Assembly: GCA_022573715.1 (NCBI GenBank)
Contig: JACZTL010000007.1
Span: 1 to 64,000, forward strand
DNA: 64,000 nucleotides
Origin: Bacteroidota bacterium
GTDB taxonomy: Bacteria; Bacteroidota; Ignavibacteria; Ignavibacteriales; Ignavibacteriaceae
Reading direction: 5' to 3'
Shown here: in pieces, positions 8,366 through 18,362 of the stretch
How positions within the stretch are numbered: position 1 is the stretch's first letter
Layout of the letters: the number at the start of each line of letters is the position of its first letter
The notes under the pieces: generated by a model
What the model saw: only the letters and a program-made list of their open reading frames with translations
The model's database searches: none
What the model was told of the DNA's origin: nothing
Program-made: the position numbers and the translations under genes

Positions 8366-9267
8366 TCACAAAATTTTATTATTGTTCCCTTAATATCGTA
8401 AAGATGTTTAATATTCTCTGCAATATCAAATGCATGTTTGCCCGCTGCTAAAGTAAGTGCAGGGTTTAACGTGTGAGTTTTAACTGTTGTATCTTCTAAA
8501 TTTCCGTGGTCCGAACAAATAATTAACGTATTGTTGACATAATCAAATTCATTTAAAATTGTCAATAAAAAATTATCTAATAAATACATCACTTTATCAA
8601 ATTCATCTTTAATTCTTCCGTGTCCCAAATGATCTGTTAAAAAAAATTCATATAGAGTAAATTTATTTTTATCTGAGATTCTAAGCAATCTGCGAGCAGC
8701 CGTTTGGGGTCTGATTACCGGCAAATTATATCCCAATTTTATATTCCATCTTTCATTATCAATTTCAGCTGTTAATGCACGTCCCCTTCTTACATCCGTA
8801 ACACTGTTCAATCTCATTCCGCTTAACAAACAAGAAAGTGACGTAACACTGAGTCTTTTCTTTCCTGAGTTGATATAATCAAAGAATATTTTGGGATAAG
8901 CATTTGCAAAACAGACTTTTTCACCTCTATTTAGAAAATACTTAAATATATTTTTCTCTTTTATAATAGGGAGTAAAGTAGAATATGGATAAGGTCCAAA
9001 ATGTTGACCAATAATTTTGGAAGCATTTACACCACAAAATATTGATGTTTGACCTGTTCCGCTTAAAGGTAAACCCTTTACTCCCATAATCGGGTCTGTG
9101 GGAAAAATAATTGCTTGTTTGTTTTTTACAATAGGATTTTTAAGTGAAGGTATTTTACCAAAATGCTTCAAAAAGGTTTGAAATTGATATTTAAAAAACG
9201 GATTATAAACTTTATCTTCTTGCCCAATTCCGATACCATCAATAAATATCATTAATACTTTATTCAT
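8362..9267 (-). CDS. Alkaline-phosphatase-superfamily metalloenzyme (phosphopentomutase/iPGM-like)
   Basis: The 301-residue protein keeps the two-metal core of the alkaline phosphatase superfamily. It has the N-terminal aspartate loop MIFIDGIGIG, the nucleophile region LSGTGQTSIFCG (about 70-80), then TDHLGHG and CSDHGNLED near the C-terminus. It lacks the long inserted domain of the 500-residue cofactor-independent phosphoglycerate mutase, so the substrate is uncertain. It is translationally coupled to comEC. Related 'metalloenzyme domain' proteins are common in the Chlorobi/Bacteroidota group and are uncharacterised as far as I know. Confidence 0.75.
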   Translation of the reverse strand: MNKVLMIFIDGIGIGQEDKVYNPFFKYQFQTFLKHFGKIPSLKNPIVKNKQAIIFPTDPIMGVKGLPLSGTGQTSIFCGVNASKIIGQHFGPYPYSTLLPIIKEKNIFKYFLNRGEKVCFANAYPKIFFDYINSGKKRLSVTSLSCLLSGMRLNSVTDVRRGRALTAEIDNERWNIKLGYNLPVIRPQTAARRLLRISDKNKFTLYEFFLTDHLGHGRIKDEFDKVMYLLDNFLLTILNEFDYVNNTLIICSDHGNLEDTTVKTHTLNPALTLAAGKHAFDIAENIKHLYDIKGTIIKFCE

Positions 9268-9300
9268 TTTAAATGTTTAGTGTTCATTGTACATTGTTAA

Positions 9301-9750
9301 TTATTTTGAATCTATTATTATTGTAACCGGGCCGTCATTTATAATTTTAATATCCATCATAGCACCAAAAACACCTGTAGCTACTTTGCTTGAGCCGATA
9401 TTATCTTTTAATCTCTTTACAAAAATTTTATAAAGACTTTCAGCTTTTTCCGGTCTCTCCGCTTCAATAAAACTTGGTCTGTTTCCTTTTGATGCATCAC
9501 CGTACAAAGTAAATTGTGAAATAACCAGAGCTTCTCCTTTAACATCTTTGATTGATAGATTCATTTTCTCATTTTCATCTTCAAAAATTCTTAAGTTGGA
9601 GCACTTATCGGCAAGGTAAAATGCATCTTCTTCTTTGTCCCCAACCTTTATTCCCAATAGAATAACAAATCCTTTTTCTATTTCGGTAGTATATTTTTTT
9701 GATTCTATATATACCCCACCTTCCTTGACTCTTTGTAAAACTACTTTCAT
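9301..9750 (-). CDS. dtd: D-aminoacyl-tRNA deacylase
   Basis: The enzyme removes D-amino acids wrongly attached to tRNA. The start was set at the ATG at 9750 (MKVVLQRV), which gives the usual family N-terminus and a 4-base overlap with the upstream prmC stop. An alternative start at 9765 adds five unlikely residues. Diagnostic motifs are SQFTLYGDASKGNRPSF (catalytic region) and INDGPVT, whose Gly-Pro pair excludes L-amino acids. At 149 residues it has normal length. Confidence 0.93.
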   Translation of the reverse strand: MKVVLQRVKEGGVYIESKKYTTEIEKGFVILLGIKVGDKEEDAFYLADKCSNLRIFEDENEKMNLSIKDVKGEALVISQFTLYGDASKGNRPSFIEAERPEKAESLYKIFVKRLKDNIGSSKVATGVFGAMMDIKIINDGPVTIIIDSK

Positions 9751-10601
9751 GTTAATGCACCCCAAATTACTCTATCGTGATTTTGATAATCTTTTATAAT
9801 TTGAATATTATAAAAATTATTTTGCTCCATAATTTCTTTAATCTTTTTACTTTGCCCTGCACCTATTTCAAAGAATAATTTGCCGTTAGTATTTAATAAA
9901 TTTTTAGCTTGTTTAGAAATATTTTTATAAAAAATGACCCCATCGGAAAAATCAGTTAATGCAATAGAAGGTTCATGCTTGTTTAATTCCGGCTCTAAAT
10001 TATTATATTCTTTTTTAGAAATATAGGGCGGATTTGAAACAACTAAATCAAAAACATTATCAAATAAATTTTGATTATTTAAAATATCGTTTTCAATAAA
10101 ATTGATTCGCTCTTTTACATTATTCAATTCTGAATTTTTAACTGCTATTTTCAAAGCATCTTTACTTTTATCTATTGCAGTTATTTTAGAATTAGGTAAA
10201 TGTTTGGCAAGAGTAATAGCAATGTTGCCGCTTCCCGTGCCTATATCCAAAATATTAGTCTCCTCGTTTTCATTAGTATTTTCAATAATAGTTTCAACTA
10301 AAATTTCAGTTTCAGGACGAGGAATAAGAACAGATTTATTAACCTGGAATTCTAATCCATAAAAACCAACAATACCGGTAATATATTGAACAGGTTCGTG
10401 ATTAACTCTCCTTTGTAAAAATTCTCTGTATAGATTTTTCTCATTTTCATTCAGAGGTCTGTCAAAAGATAAATATAGTTGAAGCCTTTTACATTTAAGA
10501 ATGTAAGCGAGCATTATTTCAGCATTAACTCTCGCTGATTCTATACCTTTCTTTTCAAGGTATTCAGTTGTTTTTTTTAATGCATCAAGGACTGTGAGCA
10601 T
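9747..10601 (-). CDS. prmC: Release factor glutamine N5-methyltransferase
   Basis: The 284-residue protein methylates the GGQ glutamine of peptide chain release factors. It has the N-terminal helical domain, the SAM-binding loop ILDIGTGSGNIAITLA (about 117-132) and the substrate-binding NPPYI motif typical of amino-N-methyltransferases. The prfA gene, often adjacent, is not next to it here. It is followed by dtd with an ATGA overlap, so the two translation-quality genes share an operon. Confidence 0.93.
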   Translation of the reverse strand: MLTVLDALKKTTEYLEKKGIESARVNAEIMLAYILKCKRLQLYLSFDRPLNENEKNLYREFLQRRVNHEPVQYITGIVGFYGLEFQVNKSVLIPRPETEILVETIIENTNENEETNILDIGTGSGNIAITLAKHLPNSKITAIDKSKDALKIAVKNSELNNVKERINFIENDILNNQNLFDNVFDLVVSNPPYISKKEYNNLEPELNKHEPSIALTDFSDGVIFYKNISKQAKNLLNTNGKLFFEIGAGQSKKIKEIMEQNNFYNIQIIKDYQNHDRVIWGALT

Positions 10602-10666
10602 AAATTTTTTAAATACTAATAAAATGTTTTTTTCTTATTGAAAAATAAGAAAATTAAAAGAGAGTT

Positions 10667-11260
10667 TTAATCGCGAAGGAAATAATAGACAAGTACACCT
10701 AAATTTACTTGCATTAATGCAAAGGTAACACCGCTGATAGCATCATATTTGTTAGTATCGTCCAACAAAGAAGTGTTATTTGTTTTTTTGTAGTTATCAA
10801 ATCTTTTATCAGCCTTTATTTTGAAATAAGCCGTTGCTGCACCCAAAGCTACAAAACTTCCAAGCATAATTTTAAAAATGGGTTTATCATAAAAAAATTC
10901 TTCTTCATTCTCATTTGTAAAATCAAATTTAATATTATTAAAATCTTTCTTATTGAAATAATTTATATTTGTTTTATTTATAAATGTGCGATATTTATTT
11001 TTGTAGAATAAATTAGTGTTAATGTCTGTACCGATTGATTCAAATGAATATTTTTCATTTACATTAAAAATTGAAAAATTATTAACCCGATTTAAGGTTA
11101 ATTCTGTTCCAATATTATTCAACAATTTACCATCTAAATAAAAATTTGAAGAAGATATGGTAAGCCTGGTTATAACCTCCGTATTAGTTCCCTGAGCATA
11201 TCCATATTCCACTATAGCTAATAAAGTAAATGATAAAATTATTTTAATTACTAATTTCAT
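10667..11260 (-). CDS. Exported protein of unknown function
   Basis: The 197-residue protein has a signal peptide (cleavage probably after YGYAQ), a middle part rich in Asn, Lys and Phe, and two C-terminal hydrophobic segments (about 130-145 and 175-193) joined by a short basic loop. I recognise no domain. It overlaps the upstream propeller lipoprotein by 17 bases and probably belongs to its operon, with the large metallopeptidase-barrel gene first. An envelope role is inferred from the neighbours only. Confidence 0.6.
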   Translation of the reverse strand: MKLVIKIILSFTLLAIVEYGYAQGTNTEVITRLTISSSNFYLDGKLLNNIGTELTLNRVNNFSIFNVNEKYSFESIGTDINTNLFYKNKYRTFINKTNINYFNKKDFNNIKFDFTNENEEEFFYDKPIFKIMLGSFVALGAATAYFKIKADKRFDNYKKTNNTSLLDDTNKYDAISGVTFALMQVNLGVLVYYFLRD

Positions 11261-12392
11261 AAGCTTCTAATTTACCTCTGTCATATCCGATAAATAATGT
11301 GTTCTTAAAAATTACAGGAGATAACTTCGCTCTACCATTTAGTTCCATTGTTTTTTGGATTGTTCCTTTTCTCTTATCAATAAATAATATTTTTTTATTG
11401 AAATCCGGAGCGATTAAAATATTTTTTGTTACTAATGGTGTTGTGTTAAATAATCCATCAGTTTTAATATCCCATTTTTTTTGTCCGGAATTTTTATCGA
11501 TTGAATAAAATTTACCTGCCAAATTTCCTATGTAAATATTGGAATCATCCGCTACAGGCGTCATTAAAATTTTTGCTCCTGTATCATACTCCCAAATAAT
11601 TTTTGCTGAATTTATATCGAGACAGTATAATTTACCATTGGTATCCCCGATAAATATTTTACCATCCGATATTATACTTCCACTCCAAAACTTCCCGCCA
11701 ATTTTTTTGTGATATAATATTTTTCCGTCATTGTTATTCAATGCTATAATTTCACCCTTATCATTCCCTAAAATTATTTTGTTATTTAAAAAAGCCGGAT
11801 TACTTCGCGTATTAACATTTGTATTTGTCTCCCACAAAAATATTCCGAACTTGTCATATTTAATTACTTTACCGTTTAAAGTTGTAATAACAAAACCATC
11901 GGATAATTTTAAGATTTCTGTTTGTACTCTACCTTCAACATCTACCTCCCTAAATGGTTTAGCATTTGTAAAATCATACATAACAAATTTAGACATGTCA
12001 TCTTGTTCCATAGAAACAACAAAAACAATCCACAATCCTGAAACAACGGGTGTTGTAAAAACAGCCCCTTTATTTTTTATCTCCCCATATTTTTCCCCGT
12101 TAAAAAAATTAAAAGCATAAACCCTGCCATATAAATCATTTATAAAAACTATTGAATCAGAAATAGTCACTGATGAATTTGGAAATGCTCCTCTTGTATT
12201 ACTTTTCCATTTTAATTTTATGTTAACATTGAACTCTATTGGTACATAAAAATTTCTCTGCGGATTTTTCCCGAACATGGAATAAGCATTGTGATCTATT
12301 TTTGATTTAACAAGTAATATGCTTGTTGTACAACCGCTTACGAAAACTAAGAGGACAAATAATATGTATAACCCTTTTTTCAAAAATCCCAA
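11244..12392 (-). CDS. PQQ-like beta-propeller lipoprotein
   Basis: The 382-residue precursor has a lipobox (VSGC) and about seven repeats of the type G.V.ALN..DGK.LY....G, the PQQ-like propeller seen in BamB. Length and localisation resemble BamB, a scaffold of the outer-membrane assembly machine. It overlaps the upstream gene, which ends in a surface-antigen-like barrel, by 13 bases, so a role in barrel assembly or as a partner of that protein is plausible. The N-terminal region before the propeller is not BamB-like, so this is not called bamB. Confidence 0.75.
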   Translation of the reverse strand: MGFLKKGLYILFVLLVFVSGCTTSILLVKSKIDHNAYSMFGKNPQRNFYVPIEFNVNIKLKWKSNTRGAFPNSSVTISDSIVFINDLYGRVYAFNFFNGEKYGEIKNKGAVFTTPVVSGLWIVFVVSMEQDDMSKFVMYDFTNAKPFREVDVEGRVQTEILKLSDGFVITTLNGKVIKYDKFGIFLWETNTNVNTRSNPAFLNNKIILGNDKGEIIALNNNDGKILYHKKIGGKFWSGSIISDGKIFIGDTNGKLYCLDINSAKIIWEYDTGAKILMTPVADDSNIYIGNLAGKFYSIDKNSGQKKWDIKTDGLFNTTPLVTKNILIAPDFNKKILFIDKRKGTIQKTMELNGRAKLSPVIFKNTLFIGYDRGKLEAYEISN

Positions 12393-15199
12393 CCAAAAAA
12401 GAATTGATAAAACAAACCGTCTTGAAAACGTGTAAAATTATCTTCAATTTTTTTGCCTATGTCATACCTTAATACTAATGCACCGAATAAATTAAATCTT
12501 ATCCCGACACCGACGCTGCCCAATGTACTTTTATAATTGGTATCCCATGCACTTCCGGCATCAAAAAATGCTGCACCTCGTATACCAAAAAATCCTAAAT
12601 TCATAAACGGAAATTTTAAGTTGATTTGATCTAATAATGGAAATCTAAACTCTGCTGAAGTGAGCCACATTTTTTCTCCACGAATTGAGAAACGAGGCCA
12701 ACCTCTCAAATCCCAGCTTCCTCCCATAAAAAATCTTCTCGCTTCTTGACCGTCATTATAAAAGAATGCTGCCCTTATAGCAAAAGCAGAACGAAGACCT
12801 AAACGAAAATAATTTCTAAAGTCGGCTATTATTGTGTAATAATTAACATTACTGAATTTAACATCACCTGTGTATGCAAGCTGCAACCGGGTTCTTGTCC
12901 CGTCCAAAGGTCCAGAAGGTCCCCATAGTGAATTATCATAAACATAAGATATTGAGTTACTTACTAATAAAGCTTTTCTTGCAAGCGCACCTCTTATTAT
13001 TTCTTTATCAGAATTGGCAACTGTCACGGAAGTCTCAATTCTTGAAAATTTGGAGAGCGGAAAATTAAGTTGGAAAAATCCGCCGAAACTTCTTTCGAAA
13101 AAGAATTCATCCGAGTCTCTTATATCATATCTGTTACCTGTAAAATGAAAAATTCCGTAACCATAATTTGTTCTTCTAGTTAGGTCAACTCTTTGTAAAG
13201 ATAAATTAAAGCTGTTTAAAAATTCACTTTGTACAGAAGCTGTATTATAAAGTAAAAAGTAATATTTATCATTGCCCAATAAATCACTTAATGATATTAC
13301 AGCTCCTCCCTGTGTTCCAAATACAGGACTTGTAGATATCTGGCTTTGAGCAAAATCTAAAGAGTAATGTTTCTCATATTTTATATTTCCCTTTTTAGAT
13401 GTGGCGGTATAAATATTAGCAGACCATTTAGCCCCGGTCGAATCGAAATTCATTACAATTGTTGTATTTGAATCTGGTTGAACTTTTTCTATTTCTTTTG
13501 TAAATAAATTGAATGCGAATTTATTAAATACAGTAAATGTAATTTTAGAGCCTGAAATTTGACGAGGTGTAAATACACTTGTTAAATAGTTCGTTTCCTT
13601 TTGCACAATTGATGAAGTTTTTCCATTTTTAAATTCAACAGAATATATATTATTAACACCGTCTAGGTCAGAAGTGAAAAAAAGTTTTTTAAAATCGTTG
13701 CTTAATATTGGTGAATTGCATTGACCGTTTAAATATGTTAAATATTTAATTTCCTTTGTTGAAATATCAATAGAGAAGATATTATTCTTTTCTTTATATT
13801 TCCCTCCGGTTCGATCTGATGAAAAAATAATTTGGTTGTTATTCATTCCGAATGTGGGATCGTGATCATTATAATAATCATTTGTTATTCTTTCTAAATT
13901 ATTGTTACTTAAATTAAAGACATAAATATCTCTGTATCCTTTGGAATCAATTGCCTGAAATGTGAGCATAGCTCCGTCTCTTGAAAATTTCGGCGAAGCA
14001 ATACTAATAAGACTTTTAGTTTTAAATTTATTAATTATTTCATCATCATTTATTGAATATAAATAAATAACATCCGTTCCCCCGCTTTTGGATACAAAAG
14101 CTAAAATACCGTCTTTAGAGACATCTATTGAAGATCTAAATAAATGGAATGTCTCAAATTTATCGCTTTTTTCTCCACGTAAAACCAGTTCCGGCTCAGC
14201 TTGATCTTCACCTTTTTTAGTAAGTTTAATTTTATACAAAGATGAATATCCGTTACGGTTAGCAACAAAGTATAAATAAGTTATTCCATCTTTATTGTAA
14301 GGCACCGGAGAAAAGTTAAAACCCCAATTTGTAATCCTTTTTCCTACAGCATCAAATTGATCCTTTGTTGCATATAATGGATAATATTTCTTTTTAAGGT
14401 ATAATATCCATTCGACATCTATTTTTTCTATTGATTTACCAAGAGTATATTCAATTACATTCGTAAATTTTTTGTACATCCAGATATTATCCATCATTAA
14501 AAATACTTTATCTTCCCCGTATTTTACTTTTACAAACTCTAAAAAATTCTGACCCTCTTTGTACATTAAGAATGTACCTGAAATTTTGTATAAATTCTGA
14601 AGTCCAACAAAAAAATTATTCATTACAGCATCACGAATTAGCATCTCAGCCTGAGCATCAACTTTTGTCGAGTTAAATTCAGCCAGACCTTCTACAAACC
14701 AAAGTGGTGGAAATTTACCGGTTGATTGCCTATGATCAGACTTAATATGAAATAGTTTATTTTTCATAAATACATGAGTAAGTTCATGACGTATAACATG
14801 CCTAAAATCTTTTAATGATCCGGTTGAAGGAATAACGACCCTACCTTTTGCAAATTCAAAAAAGCCTCCGACAGCATCCGGTATTAAACCTGGTAAAGTA
14901 TTAGTTTGTTGAAAATGTAATGAAGTGTTGTAAAATATTAATGGAATTCGTCTTGTAATATATGAGTTAAATTTAACTTTATATTCATCGAAAGCCTGCT
15001 CTGCATATTCCGCTCCGATTTCGGCAAGTTCATAAAAGTCACCATAGTAATAAATATCAAAATGCTTTGTTTTTAAGATTTTCCAATCAAATTCAGAATA
15101 TTGAACTTTATTTCTTCCAAATGAATAATATTGAGCTAACAGAAGTTGGTTTGAGAATATTATCAGAATTAAAAAATATTTGATACATTGTCTGAACAT
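12380..15199 (-). CDS. Predicted outer-membrane protein: gluzincin peptidase, TolB-like propeller and BamA-like barrel
   Basis: The 939-residue precursor has a signal peptide followed by a zinc peptidase domain with HELTH (138-142) and a third ligand in WFVEGLAEF (E170 or E174), as in MA-clan gluzincins. Residues about 300-560 are WD40/TolB-type propeller repeats (FSRDGAMLTFQA..., IIFSSDRTGG). The last 300 residues resemble a bacterial surface antigen barrel (RRFFMGGSWDLRGWPR, with a terminal strand ending FFFGWDF). The peptidase would thus be anchored at the outer membrane. It is the first gene of an envelope operon. The substrate is unknown and domain borders are estimates. Confidence 0.8.
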   Translation of the reverse strand: MFRQCIKYFLILIIFSNQLLLAQYYSFGRNKVQYSEFDWKILKTKHFDIYYYGDFYELAEIGAEYAEQAFDEYKVKFNSYITRRIPLIFYNTSLHFQQTNTLPGLIPDAVGGFFEFAKGRVVIPSTGSLKDFRHVIRHELTHVFMKNKLFHIKSDHRQSTGKFPPLWFVEGLAEFNSTKVDAQAEMLIRDAVMNNFFVGLQNLYKISGTFLMYKEGQNFLEFVKVKYGEDKVFLMMDNIWMYKKFTNVIEYTLGKSIEKIDVEWILYLKKKYYPLYATKDQFDAVGKRITNWGFNFSPVPYNKDGITYLYFVANRNGYSSLYKIKLTKKGEDQAEPELVLRGEKSDKFETFHLFRSSIDVSKDGILAFVSKSGGTDVIYLYSINDDEIINKFKTKSLISIASPKFSRDGAMLTFQAIDSKGYRDIYVFNLSNNNLERITNDYYNDHDPTFGMNNNQIIFSSDRTGGKYKEKNNIFSIDISTKEIKYLTYLNGQCNSPILSNDFKKLFFTSDLDGVNNIYSVEFKNGKTSSIVQKETNYLTSVFTPRQISGSKITFTVFNKFAFNLFTKEIEKVQPDSNTTIVMNFDSTGAKWSANIYTATSKKGNIKYEKHYSLDFAQSQISTSPVFGTQGGAVISLSDLLGNDKYYFLLYNTASVQSEFLNSFNLSLQRVDLTRRTNYGYGIFHFTGNRYDIRDSDEFFFERSFGGFFQLNFPLSKFSRIETSVTVANSDKEIIRGALARKALLVSNSISYVYDNSLWGPSGPLDGTRTRLQLAYTGDVKFSNVNYYTIIADFRNYFRLGLRSAFAIRAAFFYNDGQEARRFFMGGSWDLRGWPRFSIRGEKMWLTSAEFRFPLLDQINLKFPFMNLGFFGIRGAAFFDAGSAWDTNYKSTLGSVGVGIRFNLFGALVLRYDIGKKIEDNFTRFQDGLFYQFFFGWDF

Positions 15200-15279
15200 A
15201 CTTAACCGAATTTGTTAACAAAATTTTAGGGTACTCCCTTTAATAAAAACTAAGGTAAGTTACTTTCTGTAAAAAATTA

Positions 15280-16317
15280 TTAAGAAGCCAAAGCATTCTT
15301 AAGAAATTTTATATTGTCAATTTCTGATGGATCTTTTCCTCTTAAAATACCTAAATAGTATGAAATCCAATCTGTTAAGTATATTAGGTCCATCAACCTC
15401 AGTTTAAAAGAAGTTTCATTACTTTCTATTGTAATAATTTCAACTTTTAACTTTTTAATCAAGTCAGAAATAATTTCAAATCTTTTTTTAACTTGTGAAT
15501 GATAACTCTGATCTAATATATTTAAAACAACAGTTTTAAATTGTTCGCTTTCATAAGTTTCCCAACCGATAATTTCATTGTGGTTCATTTCAGGAATAAC
15601 ATTATGATAAGCATTTAATTTTGAATTTTCATTTATCTGGCATTTAAATCTATTTCCCAATGCTGAAGTGATATCTGCTCCTGAATAAATAACAGGGATA
15701 TAACCTATTAAGTTCCTTGCATAATTAAATGCTTTATTATCTTCTTGTGAAAATTTTTCGCCCTTATTTTTCCATAAATTTATTATTGCATTTACTATAT
15801 CATCTTGATTTGTGATAAATTTTAAGAGTGTGAATATTTTTAATAAAGTAAAATAACTTGTGCCTAATGCATAGCGTGGTTGATAACCCTTTTCTAATTG
15901 CACATAGGAAATATTATTTTGTTTGGCAATCTCACCAATTTTACCTCCCGTAGTAACACAAATAATTTTACAGCCAATATTTATTGCTGTTTCCAAAGCT
16001 TCAACTGTTTCTTCCGTATTACCCGAATATGAGGAAAAAATACAAAGTGAATTTTGATCTGTAAATTTAGGGAGTGAATAGTTACGGTTTACAATCAAAG
16101 GAGTTTTTAATTCGTCTTTTAAAAATTCTCGTAAAAGATCCCCAGCAATTGCTGAACCTCCTAGACCTGTAATTATAATATTAGAAATATTTTCACTTAA
16201 ATTATCAGTTAATTCCAACTTCCTTGACCAAGCATTTTGTACCTGTTCATAATATTTTATCATCACTTCAAATTGATTTTCAGGATCATACTTTGATACA
16301 TAATCTTTAATTTCCAT
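15280..16317 (-). CDS. Bifunctional phosphoglucose/phosphomannose isomerase
   Basis: The 345-residue protein has two SIS domains. The first carries IITGLGGSAIAGDLL and SSYSGNTEETVEAL for phosphate binding, and the C-terminal half contains IPEMNHNEIIGWE with the catalytic residues of the archaeal-type PGI/PMI family. It should interconvert fructose-6-phosphate with glucose- or mannose-6-phosphate. It follows the PTS enzyme I gene by 12 bases on the same strand. I saw no classical 450-550-residue pgi in the window, so this may be the cell's glycolytic isomerase. Confidence 0.85.
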   Translation of the reverse strand: MEIKDYVSKYDPENQFEVMIKYYEQVQNAWSRKLELTDNLSENISNIIITGLGGSAIAGDLLREFLKDELKTPLIVNRNYSLPKFTDQNSLCIFSSYSGNTEETVEALETAINIGCKIICVTTGGKIGEIAKQNNISYVQLEKGYQPRYALGTSYFTLLKIFTLLKFITNQDDIVNAIINLWKNKGEKFSQEDNKAFNYARNLIGYIPVIYSGADITSALGNRFKCQINENSKLNAYHNVIPEMNHNEIIGWETYESEQFKTVVLNILDQSYHSQVKKRFEIISDLIKKLKVEIITIESNETSFKLRLMDLIYLTDWISYYLGILRGKDPSEIDNIKFLKNALAS

Positions 16318-16329
16318 ATTTCCTCATTA

Positions 16330-18099
16330 TTATATTATGTTTCTTGTTCTTTTTATAGAATTATCTACAAAGAATTTTTCAATTCTTGAGGTTATTTCCT
16401 GTGATGTTGTAAATGTTAAACATTCATCTGCTAATTTTTTGGATTTCAAATAAGAAATACTTCTAATAATTTTTTTAACATAAGTAATTGTTGAAGGTGA
16501 AATGCTAAGTGTCTCTAAACCCAAACCAATTAGTAGAGGAATAGCAAGTGTATCAGCTGCCATCTCTCCACATAAACTTACATTTTTATTTGAAATCTTC
16601 GCTCCATCAATAATTATTTTTAAAGTTTTCAAAACAGCCGGATGAAATTCTCTGTATAAGTCTGATACAAGGTCGTTGCCTCTGTCTACCGCTACCAAAT
16701 ATTGAATCAGATCATTTGTACCGATGCTTAAGAAATCTACTTCATCGGCAAATTCTTTTGCTAATAAAGCCGTAGAGGGAACTTCAACCATAATTCCTAT
16801 TTTAATATTATTATCAAATTTTTCTTTGGCTTTTTTAAGTTCCTTTTTGCATTCATCAATCAGTCTTTTTGATTTTCTCACTTCTTCAAGACTTGATATC
16901 ATCGGAAGCATAAACTGTACATTTTTATTTTTACTTGCTCTTAAAACAGCTCTTATCTGACTTTTAAATAGGCTCTCATTTGCTAATAATAGTCGTATAC
17001 CCCTTAGCCCTAAAAAAGGATTAGGTTCAGATATTCCGGAAAAATTAAATTTATCTCCACCAATATCCAATGCTCTAATAGTAACCATTTGTGGATACAT
17101 TCTTGAAGCTAATTTACTATATATTTTAGTTTGCTCTTCTTCTGATGCTAAATCCCCCATCTCTGCAAAAATTTGCTCACTTCTGTAAAGTCCAATACCC
17201 TGTGCTCCGCTTGTTTTGGCAATATCAATCTCGCCTGTAACATCAACATTAGCTAAAAGTTCTATAATTTTTCCATCTGTTGTTTCTGCTTTTTTATCTT
17301 TCAGCTCTTCTAAGCTTTTTTGTAGTTTTTTAAGATGTTTTATCTTTATGTTAAAAAAATTACATTGCCTTTTTGTAGGATTTACTAGTATACATCCATG
17401 GAATCCATCAACAACTAACTCATCACCATCATTTATTAAAAGAGTTGAGTTATGAGTACCTACTACGGCAGGAATATTAAGTGATCTTGAAATAATAGCA
17501 GCATGTGAGGTTAATCCACCGTGATCTATTACAAATCCTTTTGTATTACTTTTAGAAAACAAAATAGTATCGGCAGGTGTAAGCGTCTTACTTACTACAA
17601 TAACATCCTGGATGATTTTAGATTTCCACCTCTTATTTTGTAAATTTCTTATTATTCTGTTTTTAATGTCTTCAATATCATGCGCCCGTTCGCTCATATA
17701 TGCTTCATGCGCTTGAAACATTAGTTTTTGATATTTGGAAATCTCATCATTAACGATAAACTCCGGGAGCATCTTTTCATATTCAATTCTTCTTTTAATA
17801 GTACCTAATAAAATGGGATCATCCAATATCATCATTTGAGCTTCAAAAATGATCGCTCTTTTATCACCCATTATATCACGGGCTAAATTCAAGATCTTAT
17901 TTAATTCTTTTTTAGACCTCGTAATGGCTTCATCCAAATCGGTAAGAGCTTGTTTTATATTGGTTATTTTCTGACCATTTACTTCAAGTTCTTCTTTAAT
18001 AAATTTATAAGCTTTTGCAATTACCAAACCAGGAGCTGCAGCAATACCGGTAATAATATTTTCTGCATTTTCAAATATTTCATCAAAAGTTTTCATCAT
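16330..18099 (-). CDS. ptsI: Phosphoenolpyruvate-protein phosphotransferase (PTS enzyme I)
   Basis: The 589-residue protein takes phosphate from PEP and passes it to HPr. The phosphohistidine motif GGLTSHAAIISR is intact (H199). The PEP-binding barrel has GLRGIRLLL, IGIMVEVPSTAL, FLSIGTNDLIQY and SLCGEMAAD. Its start overlaps the HPr gene by 4 bases (ATGA). No sugar-specific EII gene lies in the window, so the pair may have a regulatory role, as in many bacteria with incomplete PTS. Confidence 0.95.
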   Translation of the reverse strand: MMKTFDEIFENAENIITGIAAAPGLVIAKAYKFIKEELEVNGQKITNIKQALTDLDEAITRSKKELNKILNLARDIMGDKRAIIFEAQMMILDDPILLGTIKRRIEYEKMLPEFIVNDEISKYQKLMFQAHEAYMSERAHDIEDIKNRIIRNLQNKRWKSKIIQDVIVVSKTLTPADTILFSKSNTKGFVIDHGGLTSHAAIISRSLNIPAVVGTHNSTLLINDGDELVVDGFHGCILVNPTKRQCNFFNIKIKHLKKLQKSLEELKDKKAETTDGKIIELLANVDVTGEIDIAKTSGAQGIGLYRSEQIFAEMGDLASEEEQTKIYSKLASRMYPQMVTIRALDIGGDKFNFSGISEPNPFLGLRGIRLLLANESLFKSQIRAVLRASKNKNVQFMLPMISSLEEVRKSKRLIDECKKELKKAKEKFDNNIKIGIMVEVPSTALLAKEFADEVDFLSIGTNDLIQYLVAVDRGNDLVSDLYREFHPAVLKTLKIIIDGAKISNKNVSLCGEMAADTLAIPLLIGLGLETLSISPSTITYVKKIIRSISYLKSKKLADECLTFTTSQEITSRIEKFFVDNSIKRTRNII

Positions 18100-18362
18100 T
18101 CATCAAACCCTCTTTCAAAAAAGCTAACAATTTCCTCACAAGCTTCAACTTCGTCCTTGCCATCAAAAGTAAGTGTGAGTTCAGAATCCATTTCTGCTGC
18201 AAGTGTCATTACTCCTATTATACTTTTTCCGTTAATATTTATACCATCTTTTTGAATAAAAAATTCACAAGAATATTTTGAAGCAAATTTTACAATAGTT
18301 GCAGCAGGCCTAGTGTGCAGACCGGCTTTATTAATTATTTTAACCGTTTTAGTGATCATCAA
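18096..18362 (-). CDS. ptsH: Phosphocarrier protein HPr
   Basis: The 87-88-residue carrier accepts phosphate from enzyme I at the histidine in AGLHTRPAATIV. If translation starts at the second ATG (18359) this is H15, the family number, and the regulatory serine in GKSIIGVMTLA falls at S46. This version of the S46 region (KSIxGVMxLA) is the type phosphorylated by HPr kinase, although no hprK is in the window. It sits between a prenyl synthase and ptsI, overlapping both. Confidence 0.95.
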   Translation of the reverse strand: MMITKTVKIINKAGLHTRPAATIVKFASKYSCEFFIQKDGININGKSIIGVMTLAAEMDSELTLTFDGKDEVEACEEIVSFFERGFDE

